From assembly GCF_000759445.1 (NCBI RefSeq), contig NZ_JRMB01000005.1:1-64000 (forward strand): 64,000 nucleotides of DNA, read 5' to 3'. Position 1 is the first letter of the stretch; each line of letters begins with the position of its first letter. This DNA comes from Pseudomonas lutea (GTDB lineage Bacteria; Pseudomonadota; Gammaproteobacteria; Pseudomonadales; Pseudomonadaceae). A program made the position numbers and the translations under genes. This document shows positions 44,146 to 52,306 of the stretch, one piece after another. The notes below the pieces were generated by a model. It did not search any database, was not told where the DNA came from, and worked only from the letters and a program-made list of their open reading frames with translations.

Positions 44146-44943
44146 ATGAAATACAATCTTGCACTTAACACGTTTGTAGTCGTCGCAACTCTGATGGGTT
44201 GCAACCTGGCCAGCGCTGCAACTGCACCCACACCATCGACTTTTGACCAGCGCATCCAGAATGTAATGTACAACCCGGACGACGTGGTTGTTATCCGCAC
44301 CCGACCTGGTAACACCACACTGGTCAAGCTGGAACCAGGTGAGGTTGTCGTGGGCATTCCGGGCGGTGGCTTGTCGATTGGCGACTCTGACGCATGGACT
44401 ATCGGCATCCGGGAAAACAGCATCTTCCTCAAACCCAAAGCGCCGTTTCCAGACACGAACATCAACCTTGTGACGAACAAGCGTACCTATGCTATCCAGC
44501 TGGTGGAAACGAATGATATCAAGCGTGCCTCCTGGCAGGTACGTTATCAATACCCCGCCGTTCCAGTTCCTATCAAAGCACCTGTGGTGGATCGTGGCCC
44601 GTGTTCGGACGGCCCAATCAACCGCAACTACTTCAAGTATGGCGATCAGTCATTGTCTCCTACCGAGGTTTGGGACGATGGCCGATTCACCTGCATGCGG
44701 TTTCCGACCAGCAAAGCATTGCCCAATGTTTATCGCTACAACCCTAAATCAGAACTCAAGGAAGCCATTACCAACTTCCACATGAAAGACGATGTACTGG
44801 TTGTGCATGAGGTGACGGACGAATTCCGCCTTCGTATTGGTGACCAGGTTCTGGGGCTCAAAACAGACTCGCTGCGCGATGCTCCGTACAACTGGAAGAA
44901 AACGACTACCGGCGAGACAAGGGTGAACCGCAATGGCCAATAA
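44146..44943 (+). CDS. virB9: VirB9 outer-membrane core protein
   Basis: 265 residues with a signal peptide (to ASA), the periplasmic VirB9 N-domain (RIQNVMYNPDDVVVIRTRPGNTTLVKLEPGE) and the C-terminal beta domain (KYGDQSLSPTEVWDDGRFTCMRFP). Overlaps virB10 by 11 bases. Confidence 0.95.
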   Translation: MKYNLALNTFVVVATLMGCNLASAATAPTPSTFDQRIQNVMYNPDDVVVIRTRPGNTTLVKLEPGEVVVGIPGGGLSIGDSDAWTIGIRENSIFLKPKAPFPDTNINLVTNKRTYAIQLVETNDIKRASWQVRYQYPAVPVPIKAPVVDRGPCSDGPINRNYFKYGDQSLSPTEVWDDGRFTCMRFPTSKALPNVYRYNPKSELKEAITNFHMKDDVLVVHEVTDEFRLRIGDQVLGLKTDSLRDAPYNWKKTTTGETRVNRNGQ

Positions 44944-46330
44944 TCCATACCAAGACCTTGATGCAGAGGAAGGCCGTCCGATTGATCCGCCTGTAGCCCC
45001 TCAACCGCTGGCAGGTGATCGCGGAGAACCTACGACCAAATCCCCAAAGCGCAAGAGTAAAGGGGTGGTCATCGCGGTCGTCGCGATCATTGTTGCTGCC
45101 CTGTTGTGCCTAGGCTTCGTAGGGTTGTTCGCTTATCGCTCGGTTCAGGCCAGCAAAGCTGCGAGGGCCGCGAACGTGGCAGAAGATCCGGCACTGGCGC
45201 AGAAAACCAGCGATGGCCCGGATCTGGGCCGCTATCAGGAAAAGCTTGCCGCGGATCTCGCTGCGCAGCAGAAAGCTGCCGAAGATCAACGCCTTGCCCT
45301 AGAAAAACAGGCAGAACTGGCTCGCCTGAACGCTGGCCGTCAAAGCGGCCAGCAGCCTGCTCCAGGGCAGCCAAGCCTTGGACGCTATGAGGGTGCGCAG
45401 CGTGGTCAAGCACCTCAGCAAGCCAATGGTGGGGGCACAGCCAAACGCGAACCGACGCCAGCTGAGGTCGCGGCCGCTCGCCGATTGAACGGCTCAGTCC
45501 TATGGGCAGATAACAATGCAGCCAGTGGCCGCGGTGGCTCGGGTTCCAATACCCGTGCTGCAGGCGGAAATGCGAGCGCAAGCTCACTCGATGGTCAAGA
45601 GGCCGACAGCTCGTACCTGTCCGGGTCCGACAGTGGCGGCTCTTTAACTGGTGCAAGCCTGGGCGGCGGCGCAGCGGGGGGGACTGGTGGCTCTGCAGGA
45701 GGCAAAGCTTCGATTGGCGGCATGCTGCAGACCGAACGGTATCCGAACGGCACCGTACAGCAGCGCGGAAGCGTGAAATACCTGCTGGCCCGTGGCACAA
45801 CCATTCCTTGCACCATGCGCGAGCGCGTTGTCACCAACTATCCGGGTGGCGTCATGTGCATCATCAACCGCGACGTCTACAGCGCCGATGGTTCGGTATT
45901 GCTGATGGGCAAGGGCAGCACCGTGAACGGCGAGCGCAAGGTGGCGATGTCTGCAGGTGTGGCCAAGGTGTTTGTTGCGTGGGGTGACGTTGAGACAACT
46001 GATCATGCACACGTTCAGTTTGACTCGCTCGCCGCTGACGCTCTGGGTGGTGCCGGTCTTGACGCATGGATTGACCGCCATCTGATGGAACGCTTCGGCG
46101 GTGCCATATTGCTGAGCTTTGCTGACGATGTATTCAAAGCACTGAGCAATTCGACAAGCAGCAGCGAAGTCTCGTTTGACAGCAGCACAGACAATGGCAG
46201 TGACATGGCCAGCATTGCTCTTGAGAACAGCATCAACATACCGAATACCGGCTATGTGAAACAGGCGGCGGAAACCAACATCCTGGTTGCCCGCGATGTG
46301 GACTTCACCAGAGTGTACGGAGTGCAGTAA
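44933..46330 (+). CDS. virB10: VirB10 channel scaffold
   Basis: 465 residues. A cytoplasmic N-terminus, TM helix (VVIAVVAIIVAALLCLGFVGLFAY), a long Gln/Gly/Ser/Ala-rich linker, and the C-terminal TrbI/VirB10 domain (RGTTIPCTMRERVVTNYPGGVMCIINRDVYSADGSVLLMGKGS). It spans both membranes and senses ATP energy from VirB11/VirD4. Confidence 0.96.
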   Translation: MANNPYQDLDAEEGRPIDPPVAPQPLAGDRGEPTTKSPKRKSKGVVIAVVAIIVAALLCLGFVGLFAYRSVQASKAARAANVAEDPALAQKTSDGPDLGRYQEKLAADLAAQQKAAEDQRLALEKQAELARLNAGRQSGQQPAPGQPSLGRYEGAQRGQAPQQANGGGTAKREPTPAEVAAARRLNGSVLWADNNAASGRGGSGSNTRAAGGNASASSLDGQEADSSYLSGSDSGGSLTGASLGGGAAGGTGGSAGGKASIGGMLQTERYPNGTVQQRGSVKYLLARGTTIPCTMRERVVTNYPGGVMCIINRDVYSADGSVLLMGKGSTVNGERKVAMSAGVAKVFVAWGDVETTDHAHVQFDSLAADALGGAGLDAWIDRHLMERFGGAILLSFADDVFKALSNSTSSSEVSFDSSTDNGSDMASIALENSINIPNTGYVKQAAETNILVARDVDFTRVYGVQ

Positions 46331-47382
46331 TGACGACTGTCAGCCCTTTCATCCAGCCTGGCGCCATCGCGGCGCCGGTCTTTGACAACTCGAAACCGGT
46401 ACGCTCGTTGCTCAAGCAGACGGGCATTCAGGACAAACTGGATATTCCGGGCGTTACCGAGGTGGCCATCAATCGCCCTGGGGAAATCTGGTACGAAAAG
46501 AACAGCATGTGGCATGGTGAAAAAGCCCCGCATCTGGATCTGCAACTGTGTTCCCAGCTGGCAACAGCAATGGCGGTAGGGGTCGCCAACGACTCCGGCC
46601 AGTTGCAGAAGAACCCGATCTGTCCAGTTGCGCTGCCTGACGGCGAACGGGGGCAGATCGTCATGCCCCCGGCCACGGAAAAGGGCTGCATTTCATTCAC
46701 CATTCGTAAACCATCCTCCGCTCGTTTCTCGCTGCAGGACTATCACGATACTGGCCGCCTCAGCGGCTATCGTGTGATCGAGAAGAAAGGCGACATTGAA
46801 GAATGGCAGAAAGAAATGATCATGTGCGTCAAGCGCGGCGACATGATGAAGTTCTTTCAGATGGCCGTACGTCACAAGCTGAATCTGCTGTTCGGCGGTG
46901 CGACCGGTTCGGGCAAGACGACTTTTTCCAAGGCCATCGTCGACCTGTATCCGCTCGCCAAGCGTTACATCACCATCGAGGACATTCACGAACTGCAGAT
47001 GCCCAATCATCCGAACCGGGTTCACCTGTTCTTCGGGCCTCACATGAGCGCTCGATACCTGGTGCAATCCTGCATGCGGATGAAGGCCGACCACATCTTC
47101 ATGTCCGAGCTCAAAGGCGACGAAACCTGGTCGTATTTTTCGGTCCTCAATACCGGCCACAAGGGCAGTCTCACGACTGCCCACTTCAACGACTGCAACA
47201 GCGCTGCTGCCCGCTTGACGGAAATGGTCAAGCAGTCAGACGTGGGTCTGACACTCGATTATCAGTTCATCTACCGCACGGTGAAAACATCGATCGACTG
47301 CGTTTGCCACTGGGAAGGCTCCTACCTCAAGGAAGTGCTATTCGAGCCAGAAGAGCAACTTCGCCTGTTGAACGGGGAATAG
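46330..47382 (+). CDS. virB11: VirB11 secretion ATPase
   Basis: 350 residues of the hexameric GspE/VirB11 type. Walker A GGATGSGKTTF (about 187-197), Asp box and Walker B (YITIEDIHELQ, HIFMSELKGDETW) and the His box (GHKGSLTTAHFND). Start and virB10 stop share bases, so translation is coupled. Confidence 0.97.
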   Translation: MTTVSPFIQPGAIAAPVFDNSKPVRSLLKQTGIQDKLDIPGVTEVAINRPGEIWYEKNSMWHGEKAPHLDLQLCSQLATAMAVGVANDSGQLQKNPICPVALPDGERGQIVMPPATEKGCISFTIRKPSSARFSLQDYHDTGRLSGYRVIEKKGDIEEWQKEMIMCVKRGDMMKFFQMAVRHKLNLLFGGATGSGKTTFSKAIVDLYPLAKRYITIEDIHELQMPNHPNRVHLFFGPHMSARYLVQSCMRMKADHIFMSELKGDETWSYFSVLNTGHKGSLTTAHFNDCNSAAARLTEMVKQSDVGLTLDYQFIYRTVKTSIDCVCHWEGSYLKEVLFEPEEQLRLLNGE

Positions 47383-47385
47383 GTC

Positions 47386-49116
47386 ATGGGAAGGAAAATC
47401 ACCGCGGCGATCATCATGCTGATTCTGGCCATCGCCGCCGTCGTCGGAGGTCAATACGCCGGTGGGGCTTTCCTGCTGCAGCGGCTGGATCTGGACCCGG
47501 CAACTGTGAGCGTCTTCACGCTTCACGACTACTACAGCGCCTACGGGCATGTCGGTGGGGTAGTCGAGAAAATGATCAAGATTTCACTGGCATTGTCTGC
47601 CGTGCCGGTCGTTCTGATCATTGTTGTTTGCCTGGCTATCGTATTCAGCGGCAAGCGCGAGATCGACAAGCTGCACGGCGATGCGCGCTTTGCGACAGAT
47701 GCCGAGATTGCCAAGGCAAACATGTTCTACAAGCCGGACTACACACCGAAATGGCCTGCAGTGATCCTGGGCAAGAAGGGCAAGCGCTTCATCGCAGACT
47801 ACTCGCAAGAATACACAACCCTTTCCGCGCCTCCAGGCGCCGGCAAGGGTGTCAGCTTCGTTATTCCGAACCTGCTGACCTATCCGCACAGCGTCATCAA
47901 CTTTGACCCGAAGACCGAGAACTTCGCGATCACAGCCGGCTATCGTAAGGACGTAATGGGTCAGGAGGTGTACCTGTTTTCCCCTGACAACGCGAACTTT
48001 CAATCGCACTGCTGGAACCCGCTGGATTACATCAGCGAAGATCCGCGCAAGACGCTGGCCGACATCAAGTCCCTGACCACCATCCTGATCGATGCACCGG
48101 ACGGACCGAACCAGGGGTTCTACCTGACTGCCCGGGATGCGCTGGATGGCATTCTCATGTACATGATGGAAAGCCCCGAAGTGGAGCGGACCATGTATCA
48201 AGCGGACGCTCTCAACACTGTTGCCATTGGCTTCGACAAATGGGCAATGAGCACGATCGCCTGGCGCGACAATGAGGGCCGCAAGCTCTCCGAACAGACC
48301 GTTCGAATGCTGATGGGCTATGCGAACGCGAACGACAAGATGAAAGAGACGGTACGCGGCATTATTTCCACGGCCCTGAGCGTCTTTACCGATGCGATGG
48401 CACGTGCCGCAACCTCCAAATCCGACTTCGATTTTCGTGATCTGCGCAAGAAACCAATGACCATCTTCGTCGGCATCCAACCGGATAACGTCGAAAAGTA
48501 CGCAAAGATGCTCAACATCTTTTTCTCGCAAGCCCTGGCGGTCAACACCGGTACCCTGCCGGATGAGGGACCGAAGGATGCAGACGGCAATCCGGTATTG
48601 AAATACCAGTGTCTGCCGCTGCTCGATGAGTTCGTGGCTCTCGGGCGCATTGGCGTTATTGAAAAATCCTCGGGATACACCCGTGCCTACAACATGCGCT
48701 ATGCGGTGATCTTCCAGAACAAGGCGCAGATCTATTCGGATCGCGTCTATGGCAAGGCCGGCGGCCAAGCATTGCTCGGCACCATGCACAATGAAATTGT
48801 GTTTGCTCCCGACAATATGGAAGACGCAAAAGAATATTCCGAGCGACTGGGCTACAGGACGCTCAAACACAAGGAGCGCAGCCGAGGCATGTCCAAACAG
48901 GGAAGCAGTACAAACGACTCGATACAGCGTCACCAACGCGCCCTGATGCTGCCTCAGGAGATTGTGAACATGCCTTATACCGAGCAACTGATTTTCAAGA
49001 AGGGCGGTCGGATTCTGCCCATCAGCTGCAACAAGATTGTCTGGTATGAGGATGAGTTCTTTAAATCCCGTGCCAATTTGCCGAAACCCGAAGTGCCGGC
49101 AATGGTCTTTGCCTGA
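47386..49116 (+). CDS. virD4: VirD4/TraG coupling protein
   Basis: 576 residues. N-terminal TM helices, Walker A APPGAGKGVSFV (about 149), the VirD4 region NFDPKTENFAITAGYRK, Walker B CLPLLDEFVALGRI. It delivers the relaxase-DNA complex and protein substrates to the VirB channel; C-terminal substrate signals are read by this protein and its all-alpha domain. Three bases after virB11. It would have to recognise the proposed acidic tails of relaxase and Fic proteins. Confidence 0.96.
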   Translation: MGRKITAAIIMLILAIAAVVGGQYAGGAFLLQRLDLDPATVSVFTLHDYYSAYGHVGGVVEKMIKISLALSAVPVVLIIVVCLAIVFSGKREIDKLHGDARFATDAEIAKANMFYKPDYTPKWPAVILGKKGKRFIADYSQEYTTLSAPPGAGKGVSFVIPNLLTYPHSVINFDPKTENFAITAGYRKDVMGQEVYLFSPDNANFQSHCWNPLDYISEDPRKTLADIKSLTTILIDAPDGPNQGFYLTARDALDGILMYMMESPEVERTMYQADALNTVAIGFDKWAMSTIAWRDNEGRKLSEQTVRMLMGYANANDKMKETVRGIISTALSVFTDAMARAATSKSDFDFRDLRKKPMTIFVGIQPDNVEKYAKMLNIFFSQALAVNTGTLPDEGPKDADGNPVLKYQCLPLLDEFVALGRIGVIEKSSGYTRAYNMRYAVIFQNKAQIYSDRVYGKAGGQALLGTMHNEIVFAPDNMEDAKEYSERLGYRTLKHKERSRGMSKQGSSTNDSIQRHQRALMLPQEIVNMPYTEQLIFKKGGRILPISCNKIVWYEDEFFKSRANLPKPEVPAMVFA

Positions 49117-49117
49117 C

Positions 49118-49135
49118 TTTTCGCGCCCGCGAAAA
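49118..49135. promoter_or_regulatory. Palindrome TTTTCGCG-CC-CGCGAAAA (site 6)
   Basis: The longest perfect member of the family, one base after the virD4 stop and 67 bases before the next gene. Confidence 0.6.
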
Positions 49136-49201
49136 TCGCGTCACCTGCGCAGTGGTGGGCCGCCTGGGGCAGCCAGGCACTAATTCGTTAAGGAGTGACT
49201 C

Positions 49202-49513
49202 ATGAAAGCATTATTCGCAACTGCCGCTGTTTGCATAGTACTGACTGGCTGTGCTTCCAGCTCTGACATGGACCGGGCGAACATCCAGATCAAATCTATG
49301 GAAGAGCAGATGACCGCGCAGGACATGCGCGTCCAGCGCCTTGAGCAAAGCCGGGAAGCCAGAGTGCAACAGGATCTGGCGCAATACTGCTTCCTTGGTA
49401 CCCAGATGTTCAGCGAAGGCGCCTATTACGCTGGCAAAACCTGCACCCGCAAAGCAGGCACAATGGTTTATCAGGGCGGCAAGCCCGTTGTCTACCCACT
49501 CGCCTGGCAGTGA
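49202..49513 (+). CDS. Small lipoprotein after virD4
   Basis: 103 residues with lipobox LTGCA, a coiled-coil stretch (ANIQIKSMEEQMTAQDMRVQRLEQSRE) and a C-terminal region with two Cys. AAGGAG precedes the ATG. Position suggests a transfer-associated envelope protein (entry exclusion or similar), unproven. Confidence 0.7.
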   Translation: MKALFATAAVCIVLTGCASSSDMDRANIQIKSMEEQMTAQDMRVQRLEQSREARVQQDLAQYCFLGTQMFSEGAYYAGKTCTRKAGTMVYQGGKPVVYPLAWQ

Positions 49514-49526
49514 GGAGAACCGGATT

Positions 49527-49847
49527 ATGGCTGTAGCACGCCGTATTGCCTTCCGCGAGTCTGCAATGTTCGACTCCTCGATCTATGCGGCAATGGTGGC
49601 TGACCAGATCGAGTCGTTCGATCACGACGCCCTATTTGGAGTGATCGAAACCTTCGACGCAAAAGGAAGTGACTACCCGTTTTTGAGGGAGGCACTGCGC
49701 TCAGCACAGTTCTCGTTCGCGGTGTATCAGCAGCGGGAAGGGGAGGGCGATCACGTTCATTGGAAGTATTCCTTGGAAGGTGAAAAGGAAAACTACAGCA
49801 GCAGTGCGCCCGGTCCGATTCAATTCGTACGTGACTTGACTCGATAG
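49527..49847 (+). CDS. Hypothetical protein (106 aa)
   Basis: A GAGGAG site lies before ATG 49527, 13 bases after the lipoprotein stop. Soluble, with FDHDALFGVIETFDAKGSDYPFLREALRSAQFSFAVYQQREGEG. No family recognised; last gene of the transfer operon before a terminator. Confidence 0.6.
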   Translation: MAVARRIAFRESAMFDSSIYAAMVADQIESFDHDALFGVIETFDAKGSDYPFLREALRSAQFSFAVYQQREGEGDHVHWKYSLEGEKENYSSSAPGPIQFVRDLTR

Positions 49848-49852
49848 CAGTA

Positions 49853-49901
49853 TTTCCCGCCCGCGAAATGGAAAAAACCGGCTTCTAATGCCGGTTTTTT
49901 T
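49853..49901. terminator. Palindrome site 7 and bidirectional terminator
   Basis: TTTCCCG-CC-CGCGAAA (49853-49868, one mismatch) is followed by AAAAAACCGGC-TTCTAAT-GCCGGTTTTTT (49872-49901), which ends both the transfer operon and the convergent OmpA gene. Confidence 0.88.
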
Positions 49902-49950
49902 CCGCCCATTGAACAGGAGGCGGGCTGTTTGGCTTAGCCAGGATCAAGGC

Positions 49951-50616
49951 TTAGCGTTGGGCACTTTGAGCGCCAGGGCGGGGAACCAGCTTGATTTCAA
50001 CACGCCGGTTCTGAGCACGGCCTTCCGCCGTATCATTGGTAGCGATAGGCAGGCTTGAACCAGCACCTACTGTACGCACCCGCGAAGCACTCACACCGTT
50101 GGCCTGCAAGTATTGAGCAACGCTGTCCGCTCGGCGAGAGCTCAGAAGCTTGTTAGCTTCGTAGCTGCCAACCGAATCGGTATTGCCTGTGATCACAAGA
50201 TCACTTTGAGGAAACTGACCAAAGTTGGAGGACAGCTGGTTCAGGGTGTTGTAGAAGGACGGCTGTATCTCTGCTTTGCCAGTAGCGAACGTAATGGAAC
50301 CCGGCATCACCAGTTTCAGTTCGTCGCCATTACGCTCGATCTGTACACCCGATCCTTTCATCTTGTCGCGCAACTCGGCTTCCTGCTTGTCGACGTAGTA
50401 GCCATAGCCTGCGGCTGCTGATCCGGCTACAGCCGCACCGATCAGCGCGCCCTTGCCCTTGTTCTTACCGCCCAGCAAAGCGCCTGCCGCTGCTCCCAGT
50501 AACGCACCGGTTCCCCCATAGACCGCAGTTTTCTTGTTGCTGCCGTCTTCGTTCTGAATGGCGGCGCAACCTGTAAGGGTGGAAAAAATCAAGGCAGTTG
50601 CCAACAGCTTTTTCAT
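49951..50616 (-). CDS. OmpA-family lipoprotein
   Basis: 221 residues: lipobox LTGCA, glycine-zipper segment (GALLGAAAGALLGGKNKGKGALIGAAVAG) and a C-terminal OmpA peptidoglycan-binding domain (VITGNTDSVGSYEANKLLSSRRADSVAQYLQANGV...GRAQNRRVEI). It is outer-membrane or cell-wall anchored. Its place beside the transfer genes recalls plasmid OmpA-like proteins of unclear role. Confidence 0.9.
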   Translation of the reverse strand: MKKLLATALIFSTLTGCAAIQNEDGSNKKTAVYGGTGALLGAAAGALLGGKNKGKGALIGAAVAGSAAAGYGYYVDKQEAELRDKMKGSGVQIERNGDELKLVMPGSITFATGKAEIQPSFYNTLNQLSSNFGQFPQSDLVITGNTDSVGSYEANKLLSSRRADSVAQYLQANGVSASRVRTVGAGSSLPIATNDTAEGRAQNRRVEIKLVPRPGAQSAQR

Positions 50617-50738
50617 AAATCAATTCCATTTTTTTGTGATAATCAGCGCCTAACCCAGCGCAGCGGGTGCAGCTTATCGTATAAGTAACAGCATTGGGCC
50701 CCGCTGTCTCGGAGGGTTCTGAAGCGGCCTACACTCCA

Positions 50739-51011
50739 TCAACGCTTGGCCAACGCTTTCAGTTCTTCTTCGTTCAATTGGTCGCGGTGCAGATAGCAAC
50801 CTGGCACAGGTGGCGGCTCGTGAAGCATGCGGCTTTCCATCCCTCCGAAATTCGGCGCAATCAAACCGATAATTTCCGATCTACCCCCTTCTTCCTTAGG
50901 CGGCTTGAGTGCCCAAACGGCAACCTGATAAACGATCGGGGGCTGTCCAGGGTTTGGGGCAGCATGGCGAAAGAACCAGTCTTGTGCAGGGGTTAGCGAA
51001 AGATAGCTCAT
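50739..51011 (-). CDS. Hypothetical protein (90 aa)
   Basis: Soluble, Pro-rich (MSYLSLTPAQDWFFRHAAPNPGQPPIVYQVAVWALKPP). AAGGAG precedes the ATG and palindrome site 8 sits just upstream. No family recognised. Confidence 0.6.
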   Translation of the reverse strand: MSYLSLTPAQDWFFRHAAPNPGQPPIVYQVAVWALKPPKEEGGRSEIIGLIAPNFGGMESRMLHEPPPVPGCYLHRDQLNEEELKALAKR

Positions 51012-51028
51012 GGTTACTCCTTCCTTGA

Positions 51029-51044
51029 TTTCGCGCCCGCGAAA
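51029..51044. promoter_or_regulatory. Palindrome TTTCGCG-CC-CGCGAAA (site 8)
   Basis: A perfect copy ending 18 bases before the 90-residue gene start at 51011, in operator position. Confidence 0.6.
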
Positions 51045-51092
51045 CAGCAGGCAATAAAAGTCGCCGTAGCGCCTTTTTATGGGGGAAGCGGA

Positions 51093-51416
51093 TCAGTTAG
51101 CTTTAGCGAAGATCTGCGGCTTCATGCGCAGATAGCTGGTGAGATTGCCGTCGCTGCCCAGCTCCAATGCCCTTTTCTTCTCCTTCGACACAAGAAGCTT
51201 GTCGGACTCAGGATAAACAAAAATTTCCACGTTCATATAGCCGTGATCATCTTTGTCAATGTGGGACATAACGCGATAGCCGTCGTCAACCTTGGTAACA
51301 GTTAGGGTTTCGGGTAACTTATCGGAAAGTTTCCAGACCCCAACAAAATCTTTGCCCTTGTCACTACAACCCACCAGCGCCGCACAAGCCATCAGTGCGA
51401 AAATCAGCTTTCTCAA
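51093..51416 (-). CDS. Small lipoprotein, tandem copy 2
   Basis: 107 residues: MRKLIFALMACAALVGC lipobox, then DFVGVWKLSDKLPETLTVTKVDDGYRVMSH, a lipocalin-like small beta protein. About half identical to the neighbour at 51609, and part of a tandem duplication. A hairpin with A/T arms lies after it (51056-51078). Confidence 0.78.
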   Translation of the reverse strand: MRKLIFALMACAALVGCSDKGKDFVGVWKLSDKLPETLTVTKVDDGYRVMSHIDKDDHGYMNVEIFVYPESDKLLVSKEKKRALELGSDGNLTSYLRMKPQIFAKAN

Positions 51417-51510
51417 TTAATATCTCCTTCGATCCAATCCTTTATGATACTTTTTTCCGCTCTTTTAAAACCCAGTTATCGCCGCAGACAGGTAGCAGAA
51501 TTTTTTCAGT
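51417..51510 (-). pseudogene. mvaT 3'-end remnant in duplication
   Basis: This stretch matches, with decay, the sequence 51926-52030 that encodes the C-terminal end of the MvaT-like protein. It shows that the duplicated unit included the mvaT end, the lipoprotein gene and its terminator. Confidence 0.7.
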
Positions 51511-51576
51511 TTTTAAATTAATCTAGTCCTGATCTCCTTCCTAAATTTTCACTCTAGCGAAAACGCAGGCAAAAAA

Positions 51577-51597
51577 AAGGCGCCGTAGCGCCTTTTC
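51577..51597. terminator. Terminator of the lipoprotein copy 1
   Basis: AAAAGGCGC-CGTA-GCGCCTTTT just after the stop at 51609; a related hairpin follows copy 2. Confidence 0.75.
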
Positions 51598-51608
51598 GGG
51601 TAACCGGC

Positions 51609-51929
51609 TTATTTTACCTTGGTGAAGGTATCTGTCCCGTTGCGCAGATAGCTTGTGACCTTACCGCCTGATAATTCCAAAGCTTTTTCTTTCTCGGAAG
51701 TGACAAGCAGGGTATTAGACTCAGCTACAAGAGCAGCCTCAACATCCATATAGCCTTCCTTGTCATCCTCAATGTGGGATTGAGCACGGTAACCGTCACC
51801 AGCTTTGGTGATAGTCAGGGTTTCGGGAAGCTTGCCTGAATTTTTCCAAACACCGACGAAATCACCGCCTTCATTCTTGCAACCGGCCAGCGCCGCACAA
51901 GCCATCAGTGCGAATATCAACTTTCTCAT
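51609..51929 (-). CDS. Small lipoprotein, tandem copy 1
   Basis: 106 residues, lipobox LAGC, DFVGVWKNSGKLPETLTITKAGDGYRAQSH. Paralogue of the 51093 gene. The start overlaps the mvaT stop by four bases, so it is co-translated with the silencer gene, an odd pairing. Confidence 0.8.
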   Translation of the reverse strand: MRKLIFALMACAALAGCKNEGGDFVGVWKNSGKLPETLTITKAGDGYRAQSHIEDDKEGYMDVEAALVAESNTLLVTSEKEKALELSGGKVTSYLRNGTDTFTKVK

Positions 51930-52297
51930 TGCTTTTTTCCTTCAATCCAGTCCTTGATGTTCTCGTTAGGGTACTGCTTTTTCCACTCTTTTAAAACCCT
52001 GTTATTGCCACCGGCAGTTACCAGAATTTCGTTAGTGTGTGGATTGCGGTACTTCTGAACCTTCCTCGGTCCCCGGCTTCCTTGTGACCTTCCTTCCTGC
52101 GAAGGCTTGGCTTGCGGATCAAATATTGCTATCACGCTCCGCAAGTCCTTGCCGTAGGTGTTTAGAAGGTTATCCAGCTGGTCCACGAACTCTCGGTCAC
52201 GCACGTACTCGGACGTTTCTTCCAAGGCAGCCAGCTGGGATTGCAGTGATGCAATCTGCGCTGAAATCGCCCTGTGCTGGATAACTGATCGCGTCAT
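51926..52297 (-). CDS. MvaT-family H-NS-like nucleoid protein
   Basis: 123 residues. An N-terminal coiled-coil oligomerisation region (ISAQIASLQSQLAALEETSEYVRDREFVDQLDNLLNTYGKDL) and the C-terminal AT-hook-like DNA-binding domain (KYRNPHTNEILVTAGGNNRVLKEWKKQYPNENIKDWI) mark it as MvaT/MvaU. Plasmid MvaT homologues silence AT-rich acquired genes and reduce the cost of the plasmid. Several accessory genes here are AT-rich. Follows the relaxase gene on the same strand. Confidence 0.93.
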   Translation of the reverse strand: MTRSVIQHRAISAQIASLQSQLAALEETSEYVRDREFVDQLDNLLNTYGKDLRSVIAIFDPQAKPSQEGRSQGSRGPRKVQKYRNPHTNEILVTAGGNNRVLKEWKKQYPNENIKDWIEGKKQ

Positions 52298-52306
52298 AGT
52301 GGCCTC

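Noticed and set aside
47584-48987. 467-codon minus-strand frame opposite virD4
   Set aside because: Antisense shadow of the conserved virD4 gene.
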